Of a stretch of DNA of 64,000 nt, positions 37,517-49,564 are shown in pieces. Below the pieces are notes generated by a model. That model was not told the DNA's origin and ran no database searches. It worked only from the letters and a program-made list of their open reading frames with translations. This stretch comes from Haemonchus contortus. Its lineage: Eukaryota; Nematoda; Chromadorea; Rhabditida; Trichostrongylidae. Where the stretch lies: the NCBI GenBank assembly GCA_000469685.2, contig LS997566.1:31304996-31368995 (forward strand). Reading direction: 5' to 3'. The stretch's first letter is position 1; each line of letters begins with the position of its first letter. The translations under genes and the position numbers were made by a program.

Positions 37517-39558
37517 TCAGAAGTGGTCGCAGTTGTTTTGCTTCATCTGACTGTTATAAGTGTCGCAGTTACACATGAGGGTAGACAATGGGGGGCATAG
37601 TGGAGTGTTCGGCTTTTTAACACACAATCCATTTTCCTGATTGCACGTGGAATTGGGGAACGTGCTGCAGTCATCATCGGCCATACATGGACCAGACCCG
37701 ACTTCATAAATCATGCCAAAGTCACTCATCGCCGTGCTGAAACCATATAATCACTCCTTTCTTTCAAAATGCTACTGAGCCAATGATTGTTCTGAGACTG
37801 TAATCTTTCGAATGATTCTAGTATCAAGCAAAAGCTTAATATCCAAGATCCTCGGGAAGGCAATTTGTTTTGAATAGCATATAGCATTCCACCGATACGA
37901 AAGATCCAAAGCGAGGCACGTGCGAATGGATTGTCATGATTCATGGTAAAGGGGCAATTCAAAGATGATTTGAATTGATTTGAAAATTTAAAACCAAATA
38001 TTGTCATGCATCAGCTCAGTGCAACGCAATTAAGGGTAATATTCTACTGCTCAGCACAGATCTGAGAGCAATTTGTGATCAAGCGTCGATATCCGCGGTT
38101 CCTATAATTGCAAGAGCACCTACAAACAAAGTGCATGCATCTAATAGGGATAGCATCTCCGTTATGGTTTGTATTATATATCGTCCTTCGGAAGAACATA
38201 CATATTGTTCTTACCACTGTAGGAAAGAGCAAAACACCGATTTTTCACCATAGCACGTATCGGTGCATCCTATGCCGACAGCGTATCCCGCAACCATCTG
38301 AAAACATACACTCATATTGTGCAAATGCAAGTGATCTCTGCAAGCGGTATGGAATCTTCGGTTAACTTACCTGAGAAAATAGGGTATAATCAAACGTAGG
38401 GTCGTAGACTGCAGTGCTATTAATGAAAGCACCAAAGTCGTGGTTGCCCCACCACAGTTCGAAGGCGGCTGCTATGGGGATAGAGGACAGGTTCCTAGAT
38501 GACAGGAGCTTCCTTTGACGTCAACTTTGGTGTTGATGTAATACTTTCAATTGCAACTGACGTTCGGTAGCACATACGATATGAAGTAATTTTCGAAGAT
38601 CTAACTATTGCACCCGTAAGAAATTTAAGCCTTTTAATGAGTTATAACATTTCGAAAAGTTAAAAACAGTAAGACGGCGTGCAGGGTACCTCATAGGATT
38701 GATGGCGCTTGTTGATTGCACATTACTATTGCGGATTCCTCAGCCAAGCAGGAGTATTCCTAAAAAGATGCTAATCAACACTGGGAATCTTTATTCTAGA
38801 AATTGAAGTCGCTTATTAATTAGTGGATTCGAGAGGACCTGCTGAGTGTAACGGAGTCATTCCAATGATAAGAATCCAACCCATTCTCTCTCCGCTTACA
38901 ATTTTGATTCATTTCCCAATGCTATGCTTGATACTTCACTAGCGTCGGAAATCAATGACCTACCAATTGATACATGTTCTGGCTTGATGGATACCCGAAC
39001 ACTCCAGTTGTTGCAAGTGTACGATAAGCGTTGGCCAGATCTACAGAAAGCTTTCGCGTTTCAGGAGTCATGGTAGTGCCGTCAATTTTGCAATGGTATT
39101 CTGAAATATTTCCCGCCGTATACAAAACTGCGAGGCACGCATTTTTGAATTGGTATCTCTGCTCATCTACGAAGAGAGTACAATAGAAGTCATGGTCGCA
39201 GAACTGCACTGCAAGTTCTGGGCGACAGACGTTTTCCAAGGGTTCCTTAAGTGCTAGTTAAGAAGGTGTAGCAACTATCGTAACTAGTTTGTTGTCGTGT
39301 CGCTTCTGTAACTGCGGACTACTAATTATTCATATAAATATTAGCTGGGGTGTGTGGTACATATTTCACCGAACAACTTAGTCGTAATTCTACTCATCAT
39401 CTGAGGGAGCTGCTCTCTTTCTTCTTTCAACATCATGAAAACCCTTTGTGGATACCGAAGCCACCAGAATCTATTCGATTTAAATGAACAACTTACTTGA
39501 GGAATCAAAACGAATCGGAACTCACCGTCAATGCAAACAATGCACTCAACACGAACAT
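37517..39558 (-). CDS. CAP/SCP-domain secreted protein (hookworm ASP-like), left-arm copy
   Basis: Exons: 39558-39526 (MFVLSALFALT, start of a signal peptide), 39245-38964 (94 codons), 38759 to about 38700, about 38512 or 38494 to 38371, 38297-38215, and 37736-37517 ending in TGA. Exons 1 to 2 join in phase 0 and exons 5 to 6 in phase 2. CAP landmarks appear in order: TRKLSVDLANAYRTLA, EYSCLAEESA, AAAFELWWGNHDFG, FSQ-MVAGYAVGIGC with CYGEKSVFCSF, then a cysteine-rich tail with IYEVGSGPC and NGLC. The family comprises secreted venom-allergen/ASP-like proteins whose biochemical role is unsettled. The exon 3/4 junction is unresolved: the obvious donor after ATCCTATGAG would include a stop, so the junction is wrong or this copy is also damaged. 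Confidence 0.75.
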
Positions 39559-39984
39559 GTTGCTTCCTACGACCACTTAGCATCCAGGGATCCTTAAATA
39601 CGCATCAATTTCCAATAGGTGCTGACACGTAGTCATGAATGTCCTTGCTACTTCATAGTCTCCTGCTACACGTTGCAGGATTGACGTGGTGGAATAATCT
39701 AATTGCAAGGAAAATCCTCATATGTTACAAGACCACAATAGCTTCTTACTTTTTCAGAGACGCTTGCATTCGAGGGAGGTGAGTGTGGACAGGCAATAAT
39801 GTGTTTGGTTACTACCACGATGGTTCATTGACGTGGCGACGCACTGTATTCGCAAGTGAACATTCTGATAACTTTGAATAATTATAACAGCTCTAAAGTC
39901 ACTGTGAAACGTAAACATGAGATGCCATGGCATGGCAAAGCAACCAACTGCCTGATAATATCACTACAACAGTATAATTTGTAC

Positions 39985-41053
39985 TCCAACAGCTCCAACG
40001 ATTTTCGTCTACTATGCGATGAAGCCAACCTGAAGAGCGGTCCCGAATGAGTAGTCATTGCTTGGACGTGGAACAGTCACATTGAGTGCATTGTGAAACG
40101 AATCGCGTCATTTCAATCGCAAGTTTTGTCTGGCATGAGTCGCTGCTGTTCGTAGATCCCTAGCGAGATCATTGGGAAGCGAACGAATTGAAAAGGGAAC
40201 ATAGGGGAAGCCTTTGTGGAGTGATACTTGTCATTACATTTTAGTTTACGCTAGTGATATGCCATAACTTTGCTTTTTAGTAATTCTGGTGCCAGCTGTG
40301 CAAACAAAGTTTCCGATCGCAAATATAGGTCAAAAATCTATTCACGTCCTCGCATTAGGTCTGGCGCTCTCGCGCGCGATGCAAATTTTTTATTCTGCTG
40401 AAATGGCTGATCTCGGTTAGTTCTTGAGTGCTCCAAACCTTCGCTAAGGAATTTCGTACATGCTTGTTAATTGTGTTTGCCAATGTAGAGTCTCATCTAA
40501 AACCACTTTTACAATTCCATTAAGTGCATTATTCAGCAAACTTAAAATTTGAAATCAATATCCCTTAGCACGTTCAGTAGTATAAGTCTGATTCTAAACG
40601 GACACTTCGACTTGGTTCTTTCTCTTGTGTGCTCGATGAGAAGAGTCCAATTTTCAATGTTGGTTACCCTTGATCGGTTCCGAGTACGTGCAGTCACTAA
40701 GCCTGACGGATGGCGACGGCCCGGTAAAAGAAGTCTCCGCCAGAAGCATATGAAGGCCTTGAAGAAGGTGTTGTAGTAGCCACCCCGATACGAGTGAACA
40801 AAGACTCAAAGCTATTTCTTCGACTAGGACTGTAATGACTGGATAACCACGATACAACGATACAATGCTATACATTTCCATCGAATGGAGCATCTGTTCC
40901 GTTAACGGAAGGGAAACACCGGGCGACATTGGCACGAGACCTGGCGAAAGGAGAAGTTACTGTTGCCCAGCAGAGGAAAGCAATAATCAGGTACGTGGTG
41001 ACAGGTTGTGTTGGTGCAAATGCTCCCAGAAATTTTACTAGGCAAAACGTACT
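39985..41053. other. Spacer of the inverted duplication
   Basis: About 1.07 kb of unmatched sequence between the arms. A plus-strand open frame at 40549-40776 ends in a basic stretch (RPGKRSLRQKHMKALKKVL), but no domain is recognised. No transposon ends were seen. Confidence 0.5.
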
Positions 41054-41525
41054 GTACAAATTATACTGTTGTAATGATGTTTTCAGGCAATTGGTTGCTT
41101 TGCCATCCCATGGCATCTCATGTTTAGGTCTCACAGTGACTTTGAGTTTGGAAAGCGTTTGGAAAAATAGTGGAGCTGTTATAATTATTCAAAGTTATCA
41201 GAATGTTCATTCGTGACTACAGTGATTCGCCACGTCTATCCGCTTGCATACGTCAATGAACAATCGTGGTAGTAACCAAACACATTAATGCCTGTCCACA
41301 CTCACCTCTCTCAAATGCAAGCGTCTCTGAAAAACTACGAAGCTATTGTGGTCTTGTAACAAATGAGGATTTTCCTTGCAATTAGATTATTCCACCACGT
41401 CAATCCTGCAACGTGTAGCAGGAGACTATGAAATAGCAAGGACATTCATGACTACGTGTCAGCACCTATTGGAAATTGATGCGTATTTAAGGATCCCTGG
41501 ATGCTAAGTGGTCGTAGGAAGCAAC

Positions 41526-43551
41526 ATGTTCGTGTTGAGTGCATTGTTTGCATTGACGGTGAGTTCCGATTCGTTTTGATTCCTCAAGTAAGTTGTTCAT
41601 TTAAATCGAATAAATTCTGGTGGCTTCGGTATCCACAAAGGGTTTTCATGATGTTGAAAGAAGAAAGAGAGCAGCTCCCTCAGATGGTGAGTAGTATTAC
41701 GACTAAGTTGTTCGGTGAAATATGTACCACACACCCCAGCTAATATTTATATGAATAATTAGTAGTCCGCAGTTACAGAAGCGACACGACAACAAACTAG
41801 TTACGATAGTTGCTACACCTTCTTAACTAGCACATAAGGAACCCTTGGAAAACTTGCAGTGCAGTTCTGCGACCATGACTTCTATTGTACTCTCTTCGTA
41901 GATGAGCAGAGATACCAATTCAAAAATGCGTGCCTCGCAGTTTTGTATACGGCGGGAAATATTTCAGAATACCATTGCAAAATTGACGGCACTACCATGA
42001 CTCCTGAAACGCGAAAGCTTTCTGTAGATCTGGCCAACGCTTATCGTACACTTGCAACAACTGGAGTGTTCGGGTATCCATCAAGCCAGAACATGTATCA
42101 ATTGGTAGGTCATTGATTTCCGACGCTAGTGAAGTATCAAGCATAGCATTGGGAAATGAATCAAAATTGTAAGCGGAGAGAGAATGGGTTGGATTCTTAT
42201 CATTGGAATGACTCCGTTACACTCAGCAGGTCCTCTCGAATCCACTAATTAATAAGCGACTTCAATTTCTAGAATAAAGATTCCCAGTGTTGATTAGCAT
42301 CTTTTTAGGAATACTCCTGCTTGGCTGAGGAATCCGCAATAGTAATGTGCAATCAACAAGCGCCATCAATCCTATGAGGTACCCTGCACGCCGTCTTACT
42401 GTTTTTAACTTTTCGAAATGTTATAACTCATTAAAAGGCTTAAATTTCTTACGGGTGCAATAGTTAGATCTTCGAAAATTACTTCATATCGTATGTGCTA
42501 CCGAACGTCAGTTGCAATTGAAAGTATTACATCAACACCAAAGTTGACGTCAAAGGAAGCTCCTGTCATCTAGGAACCTGTCCTCTATCCCCATAGCAGC
42601 CGCCTTCGAACTGTGGTGGGGCAACCACGACTTTGGTGCTTTCATTAATAGCACTGCAGTCTACGACCCTACGTTTGATTATACCCTATTTTCTCAGGTA
42701 AGTTAACCGAAGATTCCATACCGCTTGCAGAGATCACTTGCATTTGCACAATATGAGTGTATGTTTTCAGATGGTTGCGGGATACGCTGTCGGCATAGGA
42801 TGCACCGATACGTGCTATGGTGAAAAATCGGTGTTTTGCTCTTTCCTACAGTGGTAAGAACAATATGTATGTTCTTCCGAAGGACGATATATAATACAAA
42901 CCATAACGGAGATGCTATCCCTATTAGATGCATGCACTTTGTTTGTAGGTGCTCTTGCAATTATAGGAACCGCGGATATCGACGCTTGATCACAAATTGC
43001 TCTCAGATCTGTGCTGAGCAGTAGAATATTACCCTTAATTGCGTTGCACTGAGCTGATGCATGACAATATTTGGTTTTAAATTTTCAAATCAATTCAAAT
43101 CATCTTTGAATTGCCCCTTTACCATGAATCATGACAATCCATTCGCACGTGCCTCGCTTTGGATCTTTCGTATCGGTGGAATGCTATATGCTATTCAAAA
43201 CAAATTGCCTTCCCGAGGATCTTGGATATTAAGCTTTTGCTTGATACTAGAATCATTCGAAAGATTACAGTCTCAGAACAATCATTGGCTCAGTAGCATT
43301 TTGAAAGAAAGGAGTGATTATATGGTTTCAGCACGGCGATGAGTGACTTTGGCATGATTTATGAAGTCGGGTCTGGTCCATGTATGGCCGATGATGACTG
43401 CAGCACGTTCCCCAATTCCACGTGAAATCAGGAAAATGGATTGTGTGTTAAAAAGCCGAACACTCCACTATGCCCCCCATTGTCTACCCTCATGTGTAAC
43501 TGCGACACTTATAACAGTCAGATGAAGCAAAACAACTGCGACCACTTCTGA
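41526..43551 (+). pseudogene. CAP/SCP-domain gene, right-arm copy, broken
   Basis: It mirrors the left-arm gene: exon 1 at 41526-41558, exon 2 at 41839-42104, exon 5 at 42771-42853, exon 6 at 43332-43551. Two lesions are visible against the left copy. Exon 2 has lost 16 bp just after GGAAAAC (near 41853), shifting the frame upstream of the CAP domain. The deletion ends share AAC, suggesting slippage. In exon 6 a cysteine codon TGC has become TGA (43423-43425), truncating the cysteine-rich tail. A cryptic acceptor ACTTGCAG could bypass the first lesion but is out of phase with exon 1. AATAAA follows at 43582-43587. Whether it is still transcribed is unknown. Confidence 0.8.
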
Positions 43552-44140
43552 TTGCTTCACACAGCCATTCCATTGCGAAGAAATAAACAGTTTATGTTAG
43601 AAGTTGCGTGTTTCTGTGAATTTTCATGTTTTGTTCCATCAGATACAGTGGCGAATCTATTATCAGGTATGCGCCGTGTCGGGAGTGATTTAGAAAATGC
43701 AGTGCCAAAAACGTTCGATAGTGCCGGCAAGTATAACAACATATATGCACTCCCTCACCGATATCGAACTCCTAATCAGTACCTATTTATGTGACTAGCA
43801 ATCATTTTTTGCCCTTTTTACTTGCAGGCCCTAAATTGGTTCTTTTAACGAGGGTCAGTAAGGATCTTCCGTAATGCAGGAGACAGGGCAGCAACACCTT
43901 AACTCTGCCATCGAGCTTTCCTGCTCTCCATCTCTAACAAAAATAAGGTCAAACTTTCTGGAGAATTCGGGGTGCAGTGACAGTCAGGCGGAAAGCGGTC
44001 TAACAGCGTTGAATTCTGGAATACACGCATTTTACTGGTGTCTTTGTCCATACATTGCTGAGTGATTCTTGTTTTACACCCCTTGTCGAAAAATAGGCGG
44101 TGCCTTGGCAGTCGGCGATGTCATCGAATCCTCCTCTATC

Positions 44141-44399
44141 GGGAGAGGGGCGTTAGGAACGATTTTGGGTAATCGATTCGCCGCACGCGGCTGTCGCGGA
44201 CCACTCAATCGTTGTTATTACAGCTCTAGCGTTCTTCATACAGCTCAATCGATATGCGATCATTACTTTATGCATAATTCTGCTATTAGTACTTTTGTTT
44301 CTGTATTTCTTACCTACTTTTACATCCTGCTCGATTCCTTCGCGCGCGACGCCCCTCTCACAGCGACGCGATCATTTCGTTCCTAACGCACTACACCCC
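44141..44399. mobile_element. 259-bp TIR element inserted in the right arm
   Basis: The left arm shows the empty site (inverse of 36930-36955). The insertion begins GGGAGAGGGGCGTTAGGAAC and ends with the inverse-like GTTCCTAACGCACTACACCCC. It is followed by a repeat of TCCTCTATC (44132-44140 and 44400-44408; up to 11 bp if flanking C residues count). A 9-bp duplication and GGG-starting ends would fit a Mutator- or Merlin-like non-autonomous element. It has no coding capacity. Confidence 0.85.
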
Positions 44400-44522
44400 T
44401 CCTCTATCCTCTATCTATAGACCAGTGATCTGGTGTAAGCGATTGTCAATCTGTCGTCCTGGGCCACGCAAACTGTCACGTGGAGACGGAGGTGAGTTTA
44501 GGATTCCGCTACGACCGAAATA

Positions 44523-45783
44523 TTAGGTTGAGTCATAAGTCCTCGGACAAATCGGCAATGATAATATTTATCTTACAATTTTTAAACGACAATAGCGAAT
44601 CATTTGGAATATGCCCCATTGGCATCGATGCTCTTCTGCCAATGCTTGGGCAAATCGTAGATGCCCTTGCTTTAGAACGCTGGAAGCTGGCCCTTGGAGA
44701 ACTGCATCAGTGCCATTTTGATGTCGTCGCGGGTTTAAAAGTCCTGACCATCCAGATGAGGTTGAAGATGGGGAAAAAGGTGGTAATCCGAGGGATCCAA
44801 GTCTGAAGAACATGGTTGGTGTGGTGAACTTGTCCTGCCGAATTCTTCAGTTCAGTTTTGGTCGTTCTTGCAATGTGAGGGCGAGCGTTGTCGTGCTGGA
44901 AGTGAACTTTGTGCTGATGTGGACGTGTAGCTTCGGGATTCGCCTTCAAACTTCTCAGTTGCGTAAAGTAGACGCGTGCGGTTACTGTGCATCCTTCGTC
45001 TAGCAGCTCCCATTATTCGACACGGAGAGCGCTCCACCAGAATCAGAGCATAACCTCCTTGGCGTGTACGTTGGGTTTGGGGGAGTCTTCTGCATGCGCA
45101 CCTTTGTCAATCCATTGAGCACGCCGGTGAACGTTAGAGTAGAGGTTCGACTTCACACCCCTGGTAACTAGGTACTCGAGCCACGTGTGGTGCCCTTGAG
45201 CGTGAGGAGAGAAAGTGCCACGTCGTCGCGGCGGTCTATGTCATACTGCTTCAAAGCATGAGGCATCTATGGACCGAGCTTTCGCACCTTGTAGATTGAC
45301 TTCAGTTCACGATGAACTCTGGACTGACTCCCCAAGGGTGACTGCCAGTTCACGAGTAGTTTGGTGCGGATCGGCTTCCACCTGGCTCCGCAGCACCTTC
45401 AAATCCAACTCCATTGAGCGTCCCGGACGGTCTTCATTTTCGACGGAATAGTCGCCCGATGTGGACTTCTGATGCAACTTGTAAATTGTATACCTCCTGC
45501 TTGTCAACGTCCTTCATACCTCTATCGATTGCCGCGGGTTCATGGCCAGATAAAAAAATAAATATGATGGTGTTGCGGATGTGGAGTTGCGAAGGCTTGA
45601 AATCATGAGGCACAGTTGTGAGAAAGGGAACAGTTGGGTGCGTTCTCCAGTATGCGTTTGGAAAAGCTTTCCATACTCTATCTAACAATGCCTTGCACGT
45701 TCATTTTCGTTACCTCTTCCAAGAGTTATGATCGCTAGAAGTCATCACTACCATTTTGTCCGAGGACTTATGACTCAACCTAA
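44523..45783 (-). mobile_element. Full-length mariner transposon with mutated transposase
   Basis: The 29-bp ends are perfect inverted repeats (TTAGGTTGAGTCATAAGTCC at the left, its inverse at 45755-45783). TA lies on each side (44521-44522, 45784-45785). The minus strand carries mariner landmarks in order: SGDYSVENEDRPGRS and LRSQVEADPHQTTRELAVTL near 45450-45330, a WWSALRVEWELLDEGCTV region near 45035, FQHDNARPHIARTTKTEL near 44890-44840, and DPSDYHLF near 44795. This is the DD34D pattern of mariner. Stops and frame shifts mean it is inactive, although the ends are intact and could in principle be mobilised by a related enzyme. Confidence 0.9.
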
Positions 45784-45785
45784 TA

Positions 45786-46209
45786 TTTGGTATTTGGATG
45801 GCGCAGGCTACTCTACTGCGGCTTTCTAATTTTAACCCATTGCCTCTGCGTGCCCGCGTTTTCGTCCAAAACCACTCTAGAGTTTGAGTAAAGTTTGAAC
45901 AGCCTATACTTTGCGATTCACTTGACCGACCGCTCTGTGTGGATGCGTGCTGCACGCCGTGAACCACGTCGCCGCATCGATCATGAAGAAAACGACAGGC
46001 ACATGCGGCAGCTAGCGCAAAAAAACTGCGGTACGCAGTGGGTAAAAGGGCTCTTTTATTTGCCTCCTAAAATTCCGTTAGAGGTCCAGCTTAACATGCA
46101 GATTCCTTGGAAGCTCTTTGAACTGAATCTTACTTCTGAAATTTCACCAACTTTGGAGCGTGAACTTTTTTAGATAAATTCGGCTTCGGACTTTGTGTGA
46201 ATAGGTTCA
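45786..46209. other. Unassigned stretch between mariner elements
   Basis: A plus-strand open frame (45895-46173) is rich in charged residues (RAARREPRRRIDHEE) but has no recognised domain or splice support. Confidence 0.25.
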
Positions 46210-47200
46210 TCCGGTATTTACCATGATCGTTTGGGGTTAACATTATCGCAAACTTTCCAACATTTGTCAGCAGCCACTACCAGCTCCTTCTACGCTTCCT
46301 TCTTAGATTTTTACGGAAAGTCTCTACATAGGTTGGAAAACGTCAAAAATCCTATTCTTTTATTTTGCCAAAAGTTGATGTCATTGAGAGATGTGAGGAG
46401 CAGTGTTGGGTGCAGAGACTGTAGATGCGGCCGTCACCTTCCTCTTCACATTAGAAATGTACGATGGAGTCTAAACAAGACATGTCAATCATTTTAACAT
46501 AGTATTGAGTGAAGTTGAGTGGGTGACGCGCTCCAGGACGAATTTTAAGCAATTTGCCCTCATAGACCAATCAACTCATACAAGTAATAAAACGTGCACC
46601 CCATGTTCATGCAATTATAATACTTTTCGGATGAGACTCAATTGCATGGCGCAATCTGAAATCAACCATTTTCAACACTCCTAGGTCTGTGCTTATAGAC
46701 TTGTCGAGCTGAGTGACGGCGTCTTTAGCTTCTGGTGTAATCCACTCTCAAGCGACTTATGGAAAGGAGGCGAATAAACGCGAGCTCGCATTAATTTCGA
46801 GTTCTTGCGGCCAGTATTTGCGGCATTTGTTCACAATAGATCCCGCCGGCAAAAGAACACATTCTTTGATGCAGAGTTTTTCGTTCCTCTGGTCTTTGGG
46901 GTGGTCAGTGTCTTTTCACTGGGATTATTTCCGCGATCGTTTCCTTTATACGTTCTCGCTCACAATTCGTTTCTCATCTACCGTTACCATGCGCTTCAGT
47001 ATGTTGTATCTGAGTTTTGTTACTTTAAAGCCACGATCCCTCACAGCAAGGAGGTCCCATAGACTGCATCGCTCAGTTCGTGAAGAGCTTGACCAATAAG
47101 GCAGCAAGTTTCATCAAGTAGCGACAGATAGTCGAATTTTTCTTCGTTGATTGAGCTCTTCTGCTAGTTGAGCGCCGGTTCGTTTCGATTACAATTTCGC
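46210..47200 (-). mobile_element. Probable second mariner remnant
   Basis: Minus-strand fragments resemble mariner transposase: VTVDEKRIVSENV near 47010-46965 (compare the family's GDEKW block), with a WKVCDN-like C-terminal piece near 46260. Many stops interrupt the frames, and I did not find terminal repeats. Confidence 0.45.
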
Positions 47201-49560
47201 TTTGTCGCAATCACCCGAGCATAGCCTCCCCGACAATTCACGATTTCCGAAGGTGATCTCACCCGTCTGAGTTTTGCGTATGTGAGAGTTTTGTATGTGT
47301 GTTCTGATAGAGCAATACCTCCGTAAATAATACTAGTCAGTAGTTAACTGCCTTCTTGCCTTTGCTGTAGAAAAAAAAGCATACCTATGCTGTGGAAAAA
47401 GAGCATTATTCTGAAAATTTATTCTCAGTGGCCCTTTGAAGTTTGGGCTGGGTGTCGATTGCCATCGTAACTGGACCGCACCTTACATACAAAAGTTGGC
47501 GATAGCAATCAATTCATAGCAAATAGCACGACTTAGTGGCACGACTTAGTGCACCCTCCCACGTTCCTCTGACTTAGTCGAAATTTTTGCTGACTTCATG
47601 CATTTTACACTTTAGCTCGATAGATTCAGCATTTTCAACTCAAAAGTTCAGGTTTTGGTCAGTATCGTTACATGACATTGACACCTTCAAGAAGTGAAGT
47701 GAATGTGATTACTATTCCAGATGCGATATTTAAGCTCACACATTGTCATAGCAGCACATTTCATCTCTTGTTAACCTCCTATTTACACACCGCACATTGC
47801 GATGTAGAAGTCCGTTGTGTTCAGTATCTGCGGTAACAACTGACACCAACTCAAGGATGGGCTTCTTGTGACTAGACATAGAGATAAACTCACATCGCTG
47901 CTGAGAGGGTGGTTCATAGCGGTAAAATTGAAGTAAATTGAAGTATAATGATTTGCGTATTGTTGATGTATGAGCATTACTCATTCGAAAATGCCAAATA
48001 ACGTGCGCCGAAACAAAGAGCAGGTTCTATGTTATAAGATGACTGAAAACTATCAAATAATCCAAGTATTTCTTATAATGGGCACATGACAATTCAATTG
48101 AGACCGGATAAGCGAAGAATGCGAAGGCAAATCTTGATGAAGGCAGGCATTGTACAATTCGCGAAAGAAAGCTGTTGGCAATGTATAGTTGGGCCTAGGT
48201 CAAAATAATACAAAACAAAAACAAGTACAGCAAAAAATTCACCGAAAGAAAATAAGAAAGCATACTCTATTAGCATTAACACAAAAAGAAACTACAAACA
48301 GGAAAGGTCGTAACTGTGACAATCGCGGACAGCACAGGATATGTGGAAATAAGCCTTAATAGAACACGCTCTAAACAAAACCGAGAAACGAGACAGATAA
48401 TTTGAAATCAAAAAACAAAAAAAAAGTTCTACTGTAAACTCCGACAACCATCGATTTAGAATTCCAAGCTTTGAAAAGAATGGAATGACTGTCCAAGCAG
48501 AGACAAGTTCGCTTTGGAATTATTACTCAAGAGTATGGCTCATTCTCTGTTATCTGTAGAAACGGTCCAGCCGTAAAGAAAAACTTTCACGTGCCTCACT
48601 TCAGATGGAGACTTTTGGCTCGAAGAATAAGCGAGGGTTGCGCAAACGCAATGCACATCTTAAGGTTGGATTCAGTTTTGGAAGAGTTACTGGATCACTC
48701 AGCTTTTCGGTTTTTTTCACGCAGTGGTGAGCACAAAGCAGAGGTTAGGGAAGGTGAGAGCACGACGCTTCCGTTCGCGATCCCGAGAACATTGATCAGA
48801 ATCATTTCATGAAGGCACCATGCGACCAACAAATACAGAGTAACCTCTTTAGAGATGACACCGGCAGCCATACCTCCTCCACTGCTAACTCCGAACCCTG
48901 TTTTGTAAAAGAACACAACAAACTAACTCAAGCTCAATTCGTTCATGACCAGGGTACCAACGTGACCCTATTAAAGGCACCAGAATAAGATAACTGGTTC
49001 ACATGTAGAAAAGGTTCTACAAACGTGAGAGGATGATTCCAAATCAGCGAGAACTTTCATTACTCTAGCGGATGAAAGGATTGGAAGCTCAAAGACTAGC
49101 GTATATACCAAAGCGAGGCGCTTGAAAGCAAAATAGTAAAAAAAGTTCTCAATCCTCAATGAACTGTCAATATAGTTCAGCTAGGCTTTCAGGAAATGCA
49201 CGTAGGTGCCACAAACCGCCCAACAGAACTGCAACCAATCGGTTTTACGCCACGTTATCACGCTAACTTCCTCGTCACCATTCTTCTGAGCAACTAGGAT
49301 TTTCGTTCTAATGTCGCCGAGCACCACCATGCGGTGAAACGCGAAGAAATGACTGATCATTCTGAGGTCATTTGAAATCTTGAAAACTAATAAGCGATCA
49401 AAAGCCCACTGATTCTATTTTGAATTTCTCTTTTTCACAGTTGGTACCACTAGAGTTTCTCATGAGAACCTAATGATTGACAGTAATTGTTTGGGTCCAG
49501 GATTCCCCAAGCTGAAGTTTCTCTCTCACAAAAGGATTGTTGTCGGTTGGGAGGCTAAGT
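47201..49560. other. No gene confidently recognised
   Basis: A minus-strand frame at 48695-48916 contains a hydrophobic stretch (VISKEVTLYLLVAWCLHEMI) after a possible TTACAAAACAG acceptor and could be an exon. A second hydrophobic frame lies at 48094-48282. Neither is connected by phase to anything I can identify. Confidence 0.25.
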
Positions 49561-49564
49561 AACC

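Larger units (their letters stand above)
36847..39984. repeat. Left arm of a 3.1-kb inverted duplication
   Basis: The arm (3138 bp) is matched in inverse orientation by 41054-44489. Alignment by eye shows near identity over long stretches, with scattered substitutions and a few indels. It contains the apparently better-preserved copy of the CAP gene. Confidence 0.95.
41054..44489. repeat. Right arm of the inverted duplication
   Basis: Inverse copy of 36847-39984, about 3.17 kb after removing a 268-bp insertion (44141-44408). It carries the broken CAP copy. Confidence 0.95.

Noticed and set aside
38108..38365. Plus-strand 85-codon frame also present in the right arm at 42703-42960
   Set aside because: Its conservation is due to the inverted duplication; it is antisense to CAP exon 5 and intron.
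36847..44489. Palindrome as a pure assembly mirror artefact
   Set aside because: The arms differ by substitutions, a 16-bp deletion, a stop mutation and an insertion with its own target duplication; a haplotype join is not excluded.
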